64,000 bases of DNA. Source: Halalkalibacter alkaliphilus (GTDB lineage: Bacteria > Bacillota > Bacilli > Bacillales > Bacillaceae_D). Below the pieces are notes generated by a model. It was not told where the DNA came from and did not search any database. It was given only the letters and a program-made list of their open reading frames with translations. A program made the translations under genes and the position numbers. Of this stretch, positions 54,040 to 63,537 are shown piece after piece; positions within the stretch are counted from its first letter, which is position 1, and each line of letters begins with the position of its first letter. The DNA lies in assembly GCF_023555415.1 (NCBI RefSeq), contig NZ_JAKRYL010000012.1, positions 98,502 through 162,501 of the forward strand. The letters run 5' to 3'.

Positions 54040-55986
54040 TTAGTTAATATCTTCTGTTGTGTCCTCTGTCTTTTTATTAAAAACAGCCCTCACACTTCGA
54101 TTGGTGTTTAATGTAACCTGTATAGAAGGACTCTGTCCAGAGACGTCCCCTTCCCATCGAACAAATTCCCAACCTTCGCCTGGGGTAGCTGTTAGAGATA
54201 CCGTTGTCCCTTCTGCAAATGTTGATCCAGCTCGATCACTATTAATGCTGCCATTTCCACTCGTAGAAGAAGTTAATGTGAATTGTTTTGTCTCTGGTTT
54301 GGATTCTGGTTCTGGTTTTGGAGCTGTTTCTACTTTTAAGAATATCGCTTTTACCGTCTTATTAGAATCCATGGTTACCGTGGCAGTCCTCGATGTCCCC
54401 CTAGCATTACCTTCCCAACGATCAAACTTCCACCCAGAGTTAGGTACAGCTGTAAGAGTGACTCTAGTTCCGCTATTAAATTGATTACCGGATTGATCTT
54501 TTGTAATTTGTCCACCTTCAGTTGAATTTAACGAAAGTGAATAGGTTGTTCGTTGGTTAACTTCTTGCACTGGTTGTTGTGGGTTGACTTCTTGCTCGTC
54601 TTCATCTTGTATAAAAACAGCTCTAATAGACTTATTAGAATCCATAGTAACAGAAATCCGATCGTTGGTTGAAGTTTCAGATCCATCCCAGCCTTTAAAT
54701 AACCACCCTTCACTAGGACGTGCTGTTAATGTTACTGTATCCATGCTTGTAAACGTATTATTAAGTGAACTTCTTATAATTTGACCTTCTCCTGTAGTAG
54801 CTAGTGATAGGGAATATGAGTCTTCTTGTTCAAATAATGCGTGTAACTTAATGTTCTCATTGATTGTAACTGTGAATGTATTTGGCTCATTAGAATATTC
54901 GTCCCCCCACCCAGTAAATTTCCATCCTGGATGCGGTTGGGCTTCAATAGTAATTTCAGTACCAATAGGATAAGAGTCTTGTAAAGGTGAGACAACTACA
55001 TCCCCCTGTCCTGTAGTATTATAAGTTACGATTTTGTTTTCCCCTTCAATAGAAAGATCTAAACTTCTACGAAAGTCCTTATATCGAATTGTAAGAGTTG
55101 TTTCTCCCTCTTCAAGGGCAGTTAATGTTGTTTGAAGACTGTCAGTTGAACTTAATTCCCCTATTTCATTTTCCAATGACCATTCTGGAATAAAGTCCAT
55201 TGGATTTCCATCTAAATCGTATCCACTAACTTGTAATGATAGTGATTGACCAACGGCTAATGTATCAATGTTATTAGGTGTAAATTCTAGCTCTTCTAAA
55301 ACTTGTTCATGAACTTCTAAATGTCTCTCGAATGAATAGTTGCCTATTGTAGCTGTAACAGCTGTTTCACCAAGGTTGAGGGCGGTAAACTCTACTTCAC
55401 TTGTATTAGATTCTTTATTCAATGTACCAATAGTATCGTCTATAACAGTCCAATCAGCTTTAAGTGGAGTACTTTGATTGCCTACTTCCCAAACTAATGA
55501 TAGTGTTCGAGAATAACCAGGTTGTACTAATAACCTAGATTTAATTTTTATTGTACTCTGTAGTTTTTCATATAAATCAATTAAAGATGTGGAATTTGTA
55601 GCTTCGACACCATTGTGTAATACTTGTAAAGCTGAAACAACATCTAATTGATCTATATAAATCTGAGATAATTGAGAATGAAAAATTTCTTGTGAAGGCA
55701 GTAATTCAATTCCTTCAAGTAGAGTAGTTTCAGCTAATTCATAGTTTGAAATTGCTATGTAGGCTTCGGTAAGGCCAAGACGTGCGTCTACATTCAGAGG
55801 ATCTAGTTTCAATACATTTGTGTAAGCCTCAATGCTCTTCTCGTAATCTTGTTCTTCAAAGTACTGTTTTGCTAACTGAAGCTGCTTTGTTAGACTGTCG
55901 GATTGTATTGCACTGACAGTAAACACACCCATTAATGATATTGCAATAATACCAGAAAAGAGTAGTAAGATATATTTCTTATCCAT
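54040..55986 (-). CDS. Membrane-anchored TPR protein with Ig-like and four InlB-B-type repeats
   Basis: 648 residues. Membrane anchor or signal (YILLLFSGIIAISLMGVF), TPRs (about 35-135, starting QLQLAKQYFEEQDYEKSIE) and two Big/Ig-like domains (about 165-325). Four divergent InlB B-repeats of about 65 residues follow, each with a GWKFTGW-type core and ending KAIFxK or RAVFxK, and a Pro/Glu linker separates the last. The first ATG giving a signal is 55986; AGAGAGGTG is 10 bases away. Surface adhesion or binding is likely. The TPR start resembles the lipoproteins at 8922, 27854 and 30320. Confidence 0.8.
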   Translation of the reverse strand: MDKKYILLLFSGIIAISLMGVFTVSAIQSDSLTKQLQLAKQYFEEQDYEKSIEAYTNVLKLDPLNVDARLGLTEAYIAISNYELAETTLLEGIELLPSQEIFHSQLSQIYIDQLDVVSALQVLHNGVEATNSTSLIDLYEKLQSTIKIKSRLLVQPGYSRTLSLVWEVGNQSTPLKADWTVIDDTIGTLNKESNTSEVEFTALNLGETAVTATIGNYSFERHLEVHEQVLEELEFTPNNIDTLAVGQSLSLQVSGYDLDGNPMDFIPEWSLENEIGELSSTDSLQTTLTALEEGETTLTIRYKDFRRSLDLSIEGENKIVTYNTTGQGDVVVSPLQDSYPIGTEITIEAQPHPGWKFTGWGDEYSNEPNTFTVTINENIKLHALFEQEDSYSLSLATTGEGQIIRSSLNNTFTSMDTVTLTARPSEGWLFKGWDGSETSTNDRISVTMDSNKSIRAVFIQDEDEQEVNPQQPVQEVNQRTTYSLSLNSTEGGQITKDQSGNQFNSGTRVTLTAVPNSGWKFDRWEGNARGTSRTATVTMDSNKTVKAIFLKVETAPKPEPESKPETKQFTLTSSTSGNGSINSDRAGSTFAEGTTVSLTATPGEGWEFVRWEGDVSGQSPSIQVTLNTNRSVRAVFNKKTEDTTEDIN

Positions 55987-56130
55987 TAGATGAAAACACC
56001 TCTCTTTATAATCAATTATAAAAATAATTATAAAGAAATTCTGGTTGTAAAGAAAGAAAAACTGTAGAATATGTCGTTTTTTGTTTAAAGATGGTAATTC
56101 TTTAACTGCGATGTATTTAATTCTGATCAT

Positions 56131-56177
56131 AAAAAAAGATCAGAAAGTGGACCAATGAGGTCTTTATATCTGATCTT
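56131..56177 (-). terminator. Terminator of the beta-helix gene
   Basis: Stem AAGATCAGA/TCTGATCTT, with a U7 run on the minus strand. Confidence 0.75.
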
Positions 56178-56202
56178 AATTAGGGGTTTCAATATCTATA
56201 AG

Positions 56203-58185
56203 TTAAATAGATTTAAACTTATCTATCTCTAAACGAAGTTTCTCGTTTTCGCGACGGTTTAGAGCCATTTCTAAAAACTGGCACTCGTCAAAGCGAACAG
56301 ACCATATGGATCCGGCTTTTTTTATTTTTTGTTCCTTTTTTGTGTTTCCATCTGCATCCTGAGTTAATGTCTCAGTTACATTTTCTTCCCATTCATCGTA
56401 ACAGACAATACCAATTTCGATTGCATCTAAACCGTGACGATGAAATGCTTCTACGATTTGTTGAGCTATCACCCCAACATGCCAGCTTGCCTTAGTTCCA
56501 TTTTTCTGAACCTCATTAGTAAATTTAAAGCGACAAAAATTGACTTCTGACCATGCATCTAGCCATTTATCAGGTATGCTTGATATTTGTTGCTTCATTC
56601 TTTCATCAGATGTACTAATCATGCCATTGGCTGTATAAATCGTATTCCAGCGAGAGTTAGAAGACCCTAAGTTTAGAGTGCCATCTGTATTAGGACGAAA
56701 CTCTTGATAGGAGATGTTAGCAGTATCTGTTATTGTAATTTTTCTTGAAGTTCCTTTATCGAAGGAAAAATCGTTGTTAAAACGCAACAAAGGTATATCA
56801 CGAAGATTTAAGCGGCCCTTATCAATATCGGCAAATATGGAATCCCCGTGTTTGAAGTGCATTCGGCCAGCATTTGTCTCGGAAGAAAAGTAACTGATAA
56901 TCTCGGTCGCTTCACCTGAGCTTTCTCCAAACCCTGAGAAGTTTGGGGTATAGAGTTCTCCTCTTGTTCTTTGTGTGACCATTTGTACATCAGGGTGATA
57001 TGGCGTTCTCCATGAAGACGGCCAAAAAGGTTCGCCGTTTAAAGTAACAGGGGCCATAACTTTATCATTTAATCGAGCGATTTCACCTGTATGAGAAGTG
57101 ACTGCAAAAACGGCATTCCCATGTTCCCAATTACTAATTGTTTCTCCATAACAGTTTACAAAAGTATCGCGATTTGAACGATCCAAATATATCATATATT
57201 TACTGCCAGTCCGAAAAGTACAATTAATAAAGTTGTGTCCTTGCCCGGCCTTTGCAGCATTTTTCATAGCTGCATCATGCTTAAAGCATCCGCCATCATT
57301 TCTTCTTTCACTCGAGGGAGAATTTGAACCCATCCGACAATTAACAAAAGATAAGTCGGAAGTCCCTCCCCATCCCCATATCCATTGGTTTGTTTCATAT
57401 CTCTCTGGATTTCTAGTAGTTCCTTGAACAACAACCCCCCATAATCCTCTAAAGAAACAGCTTTCAGCGTGAAATTCGTTCATCCCGGTTGAGGGAGAAA
57501 TGTTTGGGTGTAATGATGTTAATGTTTTATTCCTATCTGACCACGTTGCATCTAGATAGATTCCGGCAACTTTCCATGGACCTACCGTATCAACATTGTA
57601 AAAAAATGTTCGTTTTACAGATGGGACAAAAATGGCAACATCCCAACGATAAGAGTTACATTCGACAGTGAGATTCTCAATTTTAATCTCGTTACCGCCT
57701 AAGACCAAAGCGGGTGATATCTTTTTGTCATTTCCGTCGATATCTGTCCATCTTTGTGGGTTCCCTGTCCCAGATGTAATAATAGATGTACCAATATTCT
57801 CACCATCCCAAGTGTCGTAGGTGTTTTCCCCGGATATATAAGTTCCGCTAGGTATTATAAGCGTTTTGCTAATAATAAATCTTCCTTTTGGGAAGATAAC
57901 GGTTCGTCCGGCTCCTGCAATTAGTGCTTTTTGAATAGCGCCAGTATCATCAGTTTTTCCATCCCCTTTTGCACCAAACTTTTTAACGTTTACTCCTCTT
58001 TGTTCAAGATCATCCGTAGTTTCATTTAATCTATCATGAATAGCTTCAAGCTTATCTGTAACGGATTCTCCTTCATCATCTTTGACTTCATTATTGCCAA
58101 TACTATTAAGATTTCCTATTTTATAACCAAAGATAAACGAAAATATCCATAGAAAAAAGTTAAATAAGAAGTTCCTTCGATTCAA
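56203..58185 (-). CDS. Membrane-anchored pectate-lyase-type beta-helix with S74 self-cleaving chaperone
   Basis: 660 residues. The N-terminal anchor has NRRNFLFNFFLWIFSFIFGY (a twin-Arg is present but no clear Tat motif), then a short helical linker. A Pectate_lyase_3 beta-helix follows from about residue 65 (VNVKKFGAKGDGKTDD to about 350) and a middle region. The C-terminal 135 residues are a peptidase S74 chaperone with STSDERMKQQI (Ser526 as likely cleavage nucleophile). The plan is that of phage tailspikes or depolymerases, here on a cellular anchor beside the capsule genes. TTG 58185 is behind AAGGAGG at six bases. Confidence 0.82.
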   Translation of the reverse strand: MNRRNFLFNFFLWIFSFIFGYKIGNLNSIGNNEVKDDEGESVTDKLEAIHDRLNETTDDLEQRGVNVKKFGAKGDGKTDDTGAIQKALIAGAGRTVIFPKGRFIISKTLIIPSGTYISGENTYDTWDGENIGTSIITSGTGNPQRWTDIDGNDKKISPALVLGGNEIKIENLTVECNSYRWDVAIFVPSVKRTFFYNVDTVGPWKVAGIYLDATWSDRNKTLTSLHPNISPSTGMNEFHAESCFFRGLWGVVVQGTTRNPERYETNQWIWGWGGTSDLSFVNCRMGSNSPSSERRNDGGCFKHDAAMKNAAKAGQGHNFINCTFRTGSKYMIYLDRSNRDTFVNCYGETISNWEHGNAVFAVTSHTGEIARLNDKVMAPVTLNGEPFWPSSWRTPYHPDVQMVTQRTRGELYTPNFSGFGESSGEATEIISYFSSETNAGRMHFKHGDSIFADIDKGRLNLRDIPLLRFNNDFSFDKGTSRKITITDTANISYQEFRPNTDGTLNLGSSNSRWNTIYTANGMISTSDERMKQQISSIPDKWLDAWSEVNFCRFKFTNEVQKNGTKASWHVGVIAQQIVEAFHRHGLDAIEIGIVCYDEWEENVTETLTQDADGNTKKEQKIKKAGSIWSVRFDECQFLEMALNRRENEKLRLEIDKFKSI

Positions 58186-58516
58186 GATACCCCTCCTTTT
58201 TAAAATCAAAAGTTTTTGAACATCATTATAACAGATTTCTCCTTGTTCTAGATAGAATGAAGAATCACATCAAATGATTACTAGAAGATACTATAATAAA
58301 GTTTTTTTTTTTACGTTTGGAGGTTATGGCTACAGTTAACGATAGATACCCTTACATAAATCTCTTATCTTATGGATATATAGATGCGCCAATAAAATTC
58401 TATAAAATATCTAGAAAAGACCAGGAGATAAAATAAAAAAGTTCTTTCATTTTTCAAGAAATAGTTTATATTAATTAATGATTTAAGTTATTGGTTATTA
58501 GAAAGGAATGTAATTA
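58186..58516. other. Intergenic region between beta-helix gene and gnd
   Basis: AT-rich. A 36-codon frame at 58326-58436 (starting MATVNDRYPYINLLSY) has GGAGG only two bases before its ATG and is doubtful. TATAAT-like sequence near 58292 could be a promoter. Confidence 0.4.
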
Positions 58517-59927
58517 GTGTCAAAACAAAACATAGGTGTAGTAGGAACTGGTGTAATGGGAACGAGCCTAGCATTAAACTTTGAAAGTAAGGGCTACTCA
58601 GTTTCCATTTATGATATCTCCAAAGAGCGAGTATCAGGATATCACCAATTCCAACAAAGGTAAAAATTTGCTAGGTACTTATAGTGTTGAGGAGTTTATT
58701 AAATCACTAGAAACACCTCGAAAAATACTATTAATGGTACCGGCTGGAGAGATAACTGATAAGGCTATTGAATCATTAGTTCCTTATCTGTCTGAAAATG
58801 ACATATTAATTGACGGTGGTAACACGTATTATGTTGATACAGTAAGACGTAATAAACAATTAGCTGAAAAAGGAATTCACTTCATTGGTGCTGGTGTTTC
58901 TGGTGGTGAAGAAGGTGCTTTAAAGGGACCTTCTATTATGCCAGGGGGACAAGAGGAAGTATATGAACTAGTGAGACCAATGCTAGAAGATATTTCGGCT
59001 AAAGTCGAAGGTGACCCTTGTTGTACTTATATTGGTCCTAATGGTGCGGGTCATTATGTGAAAATGGTCCATAATGGAATTGAATATGGAGATATGCAGT
59101 TAATTTGTGAAGCGTACTCTGTAATGAAACAAGCCCTAGGCTTAAATGCTCAAGATTTACATGAAGTATTTGCTAAGTGGAATAATGGTGAATTAGATAG
59201 TTACCTGATGGAAATTACAGCAGACATTTTTACAAAAATAGACCCTGAAAAAGGGGTGCCGTTGGTAGATCTTATTCTTGATACTGCGGGTCAAAAAGGG
59301 ACGGGGAAATGGACTAGTCAAAATTCACTAGAGCTAGGTGTTCCTCTTTCAATTATTACTGAATCGGTGTTTTCTCGTTTTCTTTCGGCTATGAAAGAGG
59401 AGCGGGTGCAGGCTAGTAAAATTCTTTCAGGACCGAATAAAGATGTTTTAACCGAGGATCGAGAAGAGATGATCGAATCGATTAGAAAAGCACTTTATTT
59501 CAGTAAAATATGTTCTTATGCTCAAGAGTTTGCTCAGTTAAAAGCAGCATCAGATGAGAATGGTTGGAATTTGCAATACGGGAAAATTGCCATGATTTTC
59601 AGAGGTGGTTGTATTATCAGAGCTCGGTTCCTACAAAATATAAATGAAGCTTATAAGCGTAATCCTCAGCTGGAAAATCTTTTATTGGATGAATACTTCA
59701 AAGATATAGCGGACCGTTACCAGCAAGCATTAAGAGATGTTATTGCATTAGCTGTAAAATCTGGAATCCCTGTCCCAGCCCTTTCAGCTGCAATTGCGTA
59801 TTATGATAGTTATCGTTCAGAAACGTTACCTGCAAATCTCCTCCAAGCGCAAAGAGATTACTTTGGTGCACATACTTATCAACGAATTGATAAAGAAGGA
59901 ACATTCCATACTGAGTGGATGAAATAA
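58517..59927 (+). pseudogene. gnd: 6-phosphogluconate dehydrogenase with frameshift
   Basis: Codons 1-40 (GTG 58517; [16 protein letters not shown] is the NADP loop) are in one frame. After TCA 58634-58636 one extra G (58637) shifts to the frame that runs from GAT 58638 to 59927. Joining them gives 469 residues, the normal size for Gnd. The spacing between the nucleotide-binding half and [14 protein letters not shown] is the expected 13 residues. Downstream motifs are intact ([51 protein letters not shown]). Possible causes are a true mutation, a sequencing slip or programmed shifting. An internal ATG at 58581 would give a protein lacking the cofactor loop. Confidence 0.85.
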
Positions 59928-59930
59928 TAA

Positions 59931-59972
59931 AAAAGAAGGGTCTTAAGAGTTTTTCTTAGACCCTTCTTTTTA
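59931..59972. terminator. Bidirectional terminator between gnd and zwf
   Basis: Stem AAGAAGGGTCTTAAGA/TCTTAGACCCTTCTT with one bulge, flanked by A-run and T-run. Confidence 0.85.
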
Positions 59973-59986
59973 GAATTTGAAAGAAC

Positions 59987-61456
59987 TTAGTTAACAGGCC
60001 ACCAATGGTTCCCGTCTTTAGCCAAAAGGTCATCAGAAGCTTTCGGCCCCATTGTTCCACTTTCATATTCGGCAATCTCAACCTTGTCGCTTTGCCAAGC
60101 TTTGAGAATTGGATCGACGTATTTCCAAGAGAGGAGGACCTCATCAGAGTGAGCAAAATTAGTGGCATCTCCTAAAAGACAATTATAGATAAGTCGCTCA
60201 TAAGCTTCAGGTGTGCTGGAGATATCATCGTTTTTATTATTATAATCTAACTGTACAGGCACCGCTTCACCTGAAGTTCCCTCCTTCTTCCCATTTAATA
60301 ACAGGGTTATACCTTCAACTGGTTGTATGTTAATACTGAGAAGATTCGAAGTATCCTTCTCACCATTAAAGTAAAGATTTAAAGGCATGTTTTTGAACTC
60401 GATAATGACCTTTGTAGTCTTTGATTCCAAGCGTTTTCCTGTACGGATATAAAAAGGTACTCCAGTCCACCGATGATTTTCAATTTGTAGTTTTCCTGCA
60501 ACAAATGTTTCCGTAATGGATTTAGGACTTACACTTTCCTCACTTCTGTATCCAGGGACCTCTTGATCATTCATAATTCCAGGAATATATTGTCCTCTGA
60601 CAAAATATTCACTAGCATTATCTGTAGCAACAGGCTTGAGAGCACGCAAAACTTTAATTTTCTCATGTCTAACTTCTTCTGGTGTTAATCGGATAGGTGG
60701 GTCCATTGCTAGAAGTGATACAAGTTGTAATACGTGGTTCTGGACCATATCTCTCATTGCACCAGATGTGTCGTAGTAGCCGCCACGGTCTTCAACACCT
60801 AAAGTTTCACTTAAAGTAATTTGTACATTAGATATGTAATGATTGTTCCAAAGAGGTTCAAATATTGAATTAGCAAACCTTATAACCTCAATATTTTGAA
60901 CCATATCTTTTCCAAGATAGTGGTCGATTCGATAAATTTCATCCTCCGAAAAAGCTTGGCTAATCTCATTGTTTAATTGTTCTGCAGAAGCAGCATCTCT
61001 TCCAAAAGGCTTTTCGATAATAAGTCTTGTCCAACCCTTTGTCTCAGTTAGTTGATGGGCTTTTAAATTTGAAGCAATTGTTCCGAAAAATTCTGGTGAA
61101 GTAGACATATAAAAGATTCGATTTCCAGGTATTCCATAGACATCTTCTACTTCTTTTAGTAATTTATCTAAATTAATATAAGAATCATTCCTTGTCACAT
61201 CAAAAGGTAAATAATAAAAATGTTTACAAAATTTTTCGATTAAATCATCATTAGCCGAGCTAATGGACTCATTTACTACTTCCCGTAATGTAAAGTTAGA
61301 CCATTCTCTCCTTGCCAAACCAACCACTGCAAACTCTTCTGAAAGTTTTCCTGCTTGGTAAAGGTTAAAAATTGACGGAAATAGCTTTCTCTTAGCTAAA
61401 TCTCCTGTTGCCCCAAAAATAACAATAGTTGTTTTGGGTGTACTATGTAAATCCAT
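59987..61456 (-). CDS. zwf: Glucose-6-phosphate dehydrogenase
   Basis: 489 residues. It oxidises glucose-6-phosphate to 6-phosphogluconolactone with NADP, the entry to the oxidative pentose phosphate path. It has the nucleotide loop IFGATGDLAKRKLFP, active-site RIDHYLGKD (Asp where Glu is common), EKPFGRD and RTGKRLESK. The ATG at 61456 has AGGTGAGG at eight bases. It converges with gnd, so both pentose-pathway steps are beside the Kdo locus. Confidence 0.95.
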   Translation of the reverse strand: MDLHSTPKTTIVIFGATGDLAKRKLFPSIFNLYQAGKLSEEFAVVGLARREWSNFTLREVVNESISSANDDLIEKFCKHFYYLPFDVTRNDSYINLDKLLKEVEDVYGIPGNRIFYMSTSPEFFGTIASNLKAHQLTETKGWTRLIIEKPFGRDAASAEQLNNEISQAFSEDEIYRIDHYLGKDMVQNIEVIRFANSIFEPLWNNHYISNVQITLSETLGVEDRGGYYDTSGAMRDMVQNHVLQLVSLLAMDPPIRLTPEEVRHEKIKVLRALKPVATDNASEYFVRGQYIPGIMNDQEVPGYRSEESVSPKSITETFVAGKLQIENHRWTGVPFYIRTGKRLESKTTKVIIEFKNMPLNLYFNGEKDTSNLLSINIQPVEGITLLLNGKKEGTSGEAVPVQLDYNNKNDDISSTPEAYERLIYNCLLGDATNFAHSDEVLLSWKYVDPILKAWQSDKVEIAEYESGTMGPKASDDLLAKDGNHWWPVN

Positions 61457-61745
61457 ACTAATAGCCTCACCTTTCAAAAATATAGTTACATGCGTAATTC
61501 TTGGATTGTTTAATCTGCCTTAATGCTTTATGTTTAGTATAAAGAAATAAAGTGATAATAAACATGGAAGACCATTACGTTCTATATAGGGCAAACGTAC
61601 TGGTTTATTTTTTTATTGGCATACTTCTTTGAAGAACCATATTTAAACTCACGTCAAAGGCATAAAAAGTTAGCATTAATCATTATAATGAAAATTCCTA
61701 TTTAAGGAAAGATGGTTTTGGAACCTGAATCTTCAATATTTTAAG

Positions 61746-61775
61746 TTGATTTAATAACTCATTTTACTCTATAAT
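61746..61775 (+). promoter_or_regulatory. Putative sigma-A promoter of cmk
   Basis: TTGATT (61746-61751), 18-bp spacer, TATAAT (61770-61775), 61 bases before the cmk start. The rest of 61457-61745 shows no gene. Confidence 0.6.
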
Positions 61776-61836
61776 GTCCTTTTGGGTTGTGTTAAGATAA
61801 ACTTTGTTTGTTTATTAAAATAATGAGGTGTCTAAT

Positions 61837-62511
61837 ATGATAAATAAAATAAATGTAGCAATAGATGGTCCTGCTGGAGCTGGAAAAAGTACAGTTGCGA
61901 AAATGGTAGCAGATCAACTTTCATTATTATATATCGATACTGGAGCTATGTATCGAACACTGGCATACGCAGCACTAGAAAATAACGTTAATGTTAATGA
62001 TGGGGACGCGTTAAAGCACCTTCTTGATCAGCTAACAATTAAGCTAGTTAACGAGAATAGTGGAACGAAGGTACTATTAAATGATCGAGATGTGTCTAAT
62101 GAGATTCGAACCGCTGAAGTAAATAAACATGTTCCTGTTGTTGCAAGTCACGAAGCTGTAAGGTTAGAAATGGTTGAACGCCAGCGAATGCTAGCAAGTG
62201 AAGGTAATGCCATTCTAGATGGAAGAGATATTGGAACACATGTTTTACCAGATGCAGAGGTGAAAATCTTCTTGAATGCGTCGGTCGATGTACGTGCACA
62301 GCGTCGTCATGAAGAACAAGTTAAAAAAGGCCTTCCTTCTAATCTGGATGAGTTAAAAAAAGAGATTGCTAAACGAGATAAATTAGATTCAACTAGGGAG
62401 GTTGCTCCTCTTTGTAAGGCGGTAGGAGCAACTGAAGTGGATACAACATCATTCACTATTCCAGAAGTTGTAGATACTATTATTAATTTGGTAAAGAAGC
62501 CAGTTTCTTAA
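61837..62511 (+). CDS. cmk: Cytidylate kinase
   Basis: 224 residues. It phosphorylates CMP (and dCMP) to CDP. It has the P-loop DGPAGAGKSTVAK, DTGAMYRTLAY and LDGRDIGTHVLPDAEVKIFL. ATG 61837 lies six bases after GAGGTG. In Bacillus cmk normally sits beside ypfD (S1-like). Here it stands alone near the Kdo locus, where CMP released by Kdo transferases needs recycling, so it may be a second copy. Confidence 0.95.
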   Translation: MINKINVAIDGPAGAGKSTVAKMVADQLSLLYIDTGAMYRTLAYAALENNVNVNDGDALKHLLDQLTIKLVNENSGTKVLLNDRDVSNEIRTAEVNKHVPVVASHEAVRLEMVERQRMLASEGNAILDGRDIGTHVLPDAEVKIFLNASVDVRAQRRHEEQVKKGLPSNLDELKKEIAKRDKLDSTREVAPLCKAVGATEVDTTSFTIPEVVDTIINLVKKPVS

Positions 62512-62531
62512 TAATTTTCTTAATAATATAT

Positions 62532-62566
62532 AAGCAGAATGAAGGTTAAGCTCATTCTGCTTTTTT
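62532..62566 (+). terminator. Terminator of cmk
   Basis: Stem AAGCAGAATGA/TCATTCTGCTT with T6. Confidence 0.85.
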
Positions 62567-62716
62567 GAGTTGTAAAGTTTTGCTATAACCAAATCTTATG
62601 AACCTACAATGTATTATCTATTGATCAATTAATCTGTTCGGCTCAGCAACTGACTTTCACGCTTTCCTCCATATCCTTCATCAGCTCCATCAAAAGATCC
62701 CTTTGAACTTGCTTCC

Positions 62717-63108
62717 TACTGCTTAATGAACAATCACTACCATCTAAACTTCGCTCCGAAGAAGCAACTCTCTCCAAACTGATGGCGCTCATCAACAAAC
62801 GATATGCCATACTACAATACTCGTTATCGCTTAACCGGACATGTTTCGAAAAACGCTTTTATGACCGATCATTGAGGATAAGAATGGAATGATTGAAATC
62901 AGTCTTTACATCCATCAGAACAAGGTAGAGGCCAAAATGGTGAAACGGACAGAGCATTATCCATGGAGTAGGAGTAGTTACTTATTTGTATATGTACCCA
63001 GAAGCAATAAAACTGCGTTTTATGAAGGTAGAAGACATCCTTAAGTATTACGTAGGAACCTTGGAGGAGAGGAGGAGGTTGTATTGTGAGGCGAAGAGGG
63101 GAGTGTGA
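62717..63108 (+). pseudogene. Decayed Y1/REP-associated tyrosine transposase
   Basis: Fragments in several frames join into a transposase of the IS200-like/RAYT kind. YCLMNNHYHL comes from 62717 (with the HuH-like HYH), then LRSEEATLSKLMALINKRYA, YYNTRYRLTGHVF, EKRFYDRSLR, IEISLYIHQNKVEAKMV, HYPWSRSSYLF and EDILKYYVGTLEERRRL. At least four frameshifts separate them, so it is not functional. The 5' end before 62717 is too degraded to place. The sequence from 63109 to 63338 shows nothing recognisable. Confidence 0.75.
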
Positions 63109-63338
63109 ATTTTAACCCAGCGATTGAAACTTTGGTGTGAATCCGGGATGAAGTTGAATGCCCCAAACGTATACTATGTTCAAACCAGTCCCTAGTATTC
63201 TTGATTGTGGAATAAGTAAAAACCTAGCTTCTTAAAAATAAACTATTATCCACCTTTTGCGAGGTATACACAGGAGGAAGAGGGGATTCTTGGTGCTAAT
63301 GTTTAAATATCCACATCCTATCCCTACTTAAAAAAGGA

Positions 63339-63387
63339 CGAGGGACCTATCACATTCCCTCGAAATGAGACGGGAGAATGAACCGTC
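63339..63387. repeat. REP-like double hairpin near the transposase remnant
   Basis: Two neighbouring stems: CGAGGGA/TCCCTCG (63339-63362) and GACGG/CCGTC (63369-63387, within a GACGGGAGAATGAACCGTC block). This fits the palindromic elements mobilised by REP-associated transposases. Confidence 0.5.
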
Positions 63388-63465
63388 CCCATAATCCTGG
63401 TTCTTGCTTAAACAGTTTTACATTTAATTTAATTAATTTTTAATGGGAAATGATGTGATAATAAA

Positions 63466-63505
63466 GAAGAGACAAACGTTACGATTTTGTCTCTTCGTGT
63501 TTTTT
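63466..63505. terminator. Hairpin at the 3' side of the proline-rich gene
   Basis: Perfect 11-bp stem GAAGAGACAAA/TTTGTCTCTTC with A/T-rich flanks; could terminate the minus-strand gene at 63538. Confidence 0.6.
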
Positions 63506-63537
63506 CTCACTGTACTTAAGCTGGTAAAAAGTGATAA

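Noticed and set aside
56203..58185. Prophage tail gene
   Set aside because: The S74/beta-helix plan is phage-like, but the neighbours are surface and capsule genes, it has a membrane anchor, and no other phage genes are present.
58326..58436. 36-residue peptide MATVNDRYPYI
   Set aside because: GGAGG sits only two bases before the ATG, too close for normal initiation, and no family is recognised.
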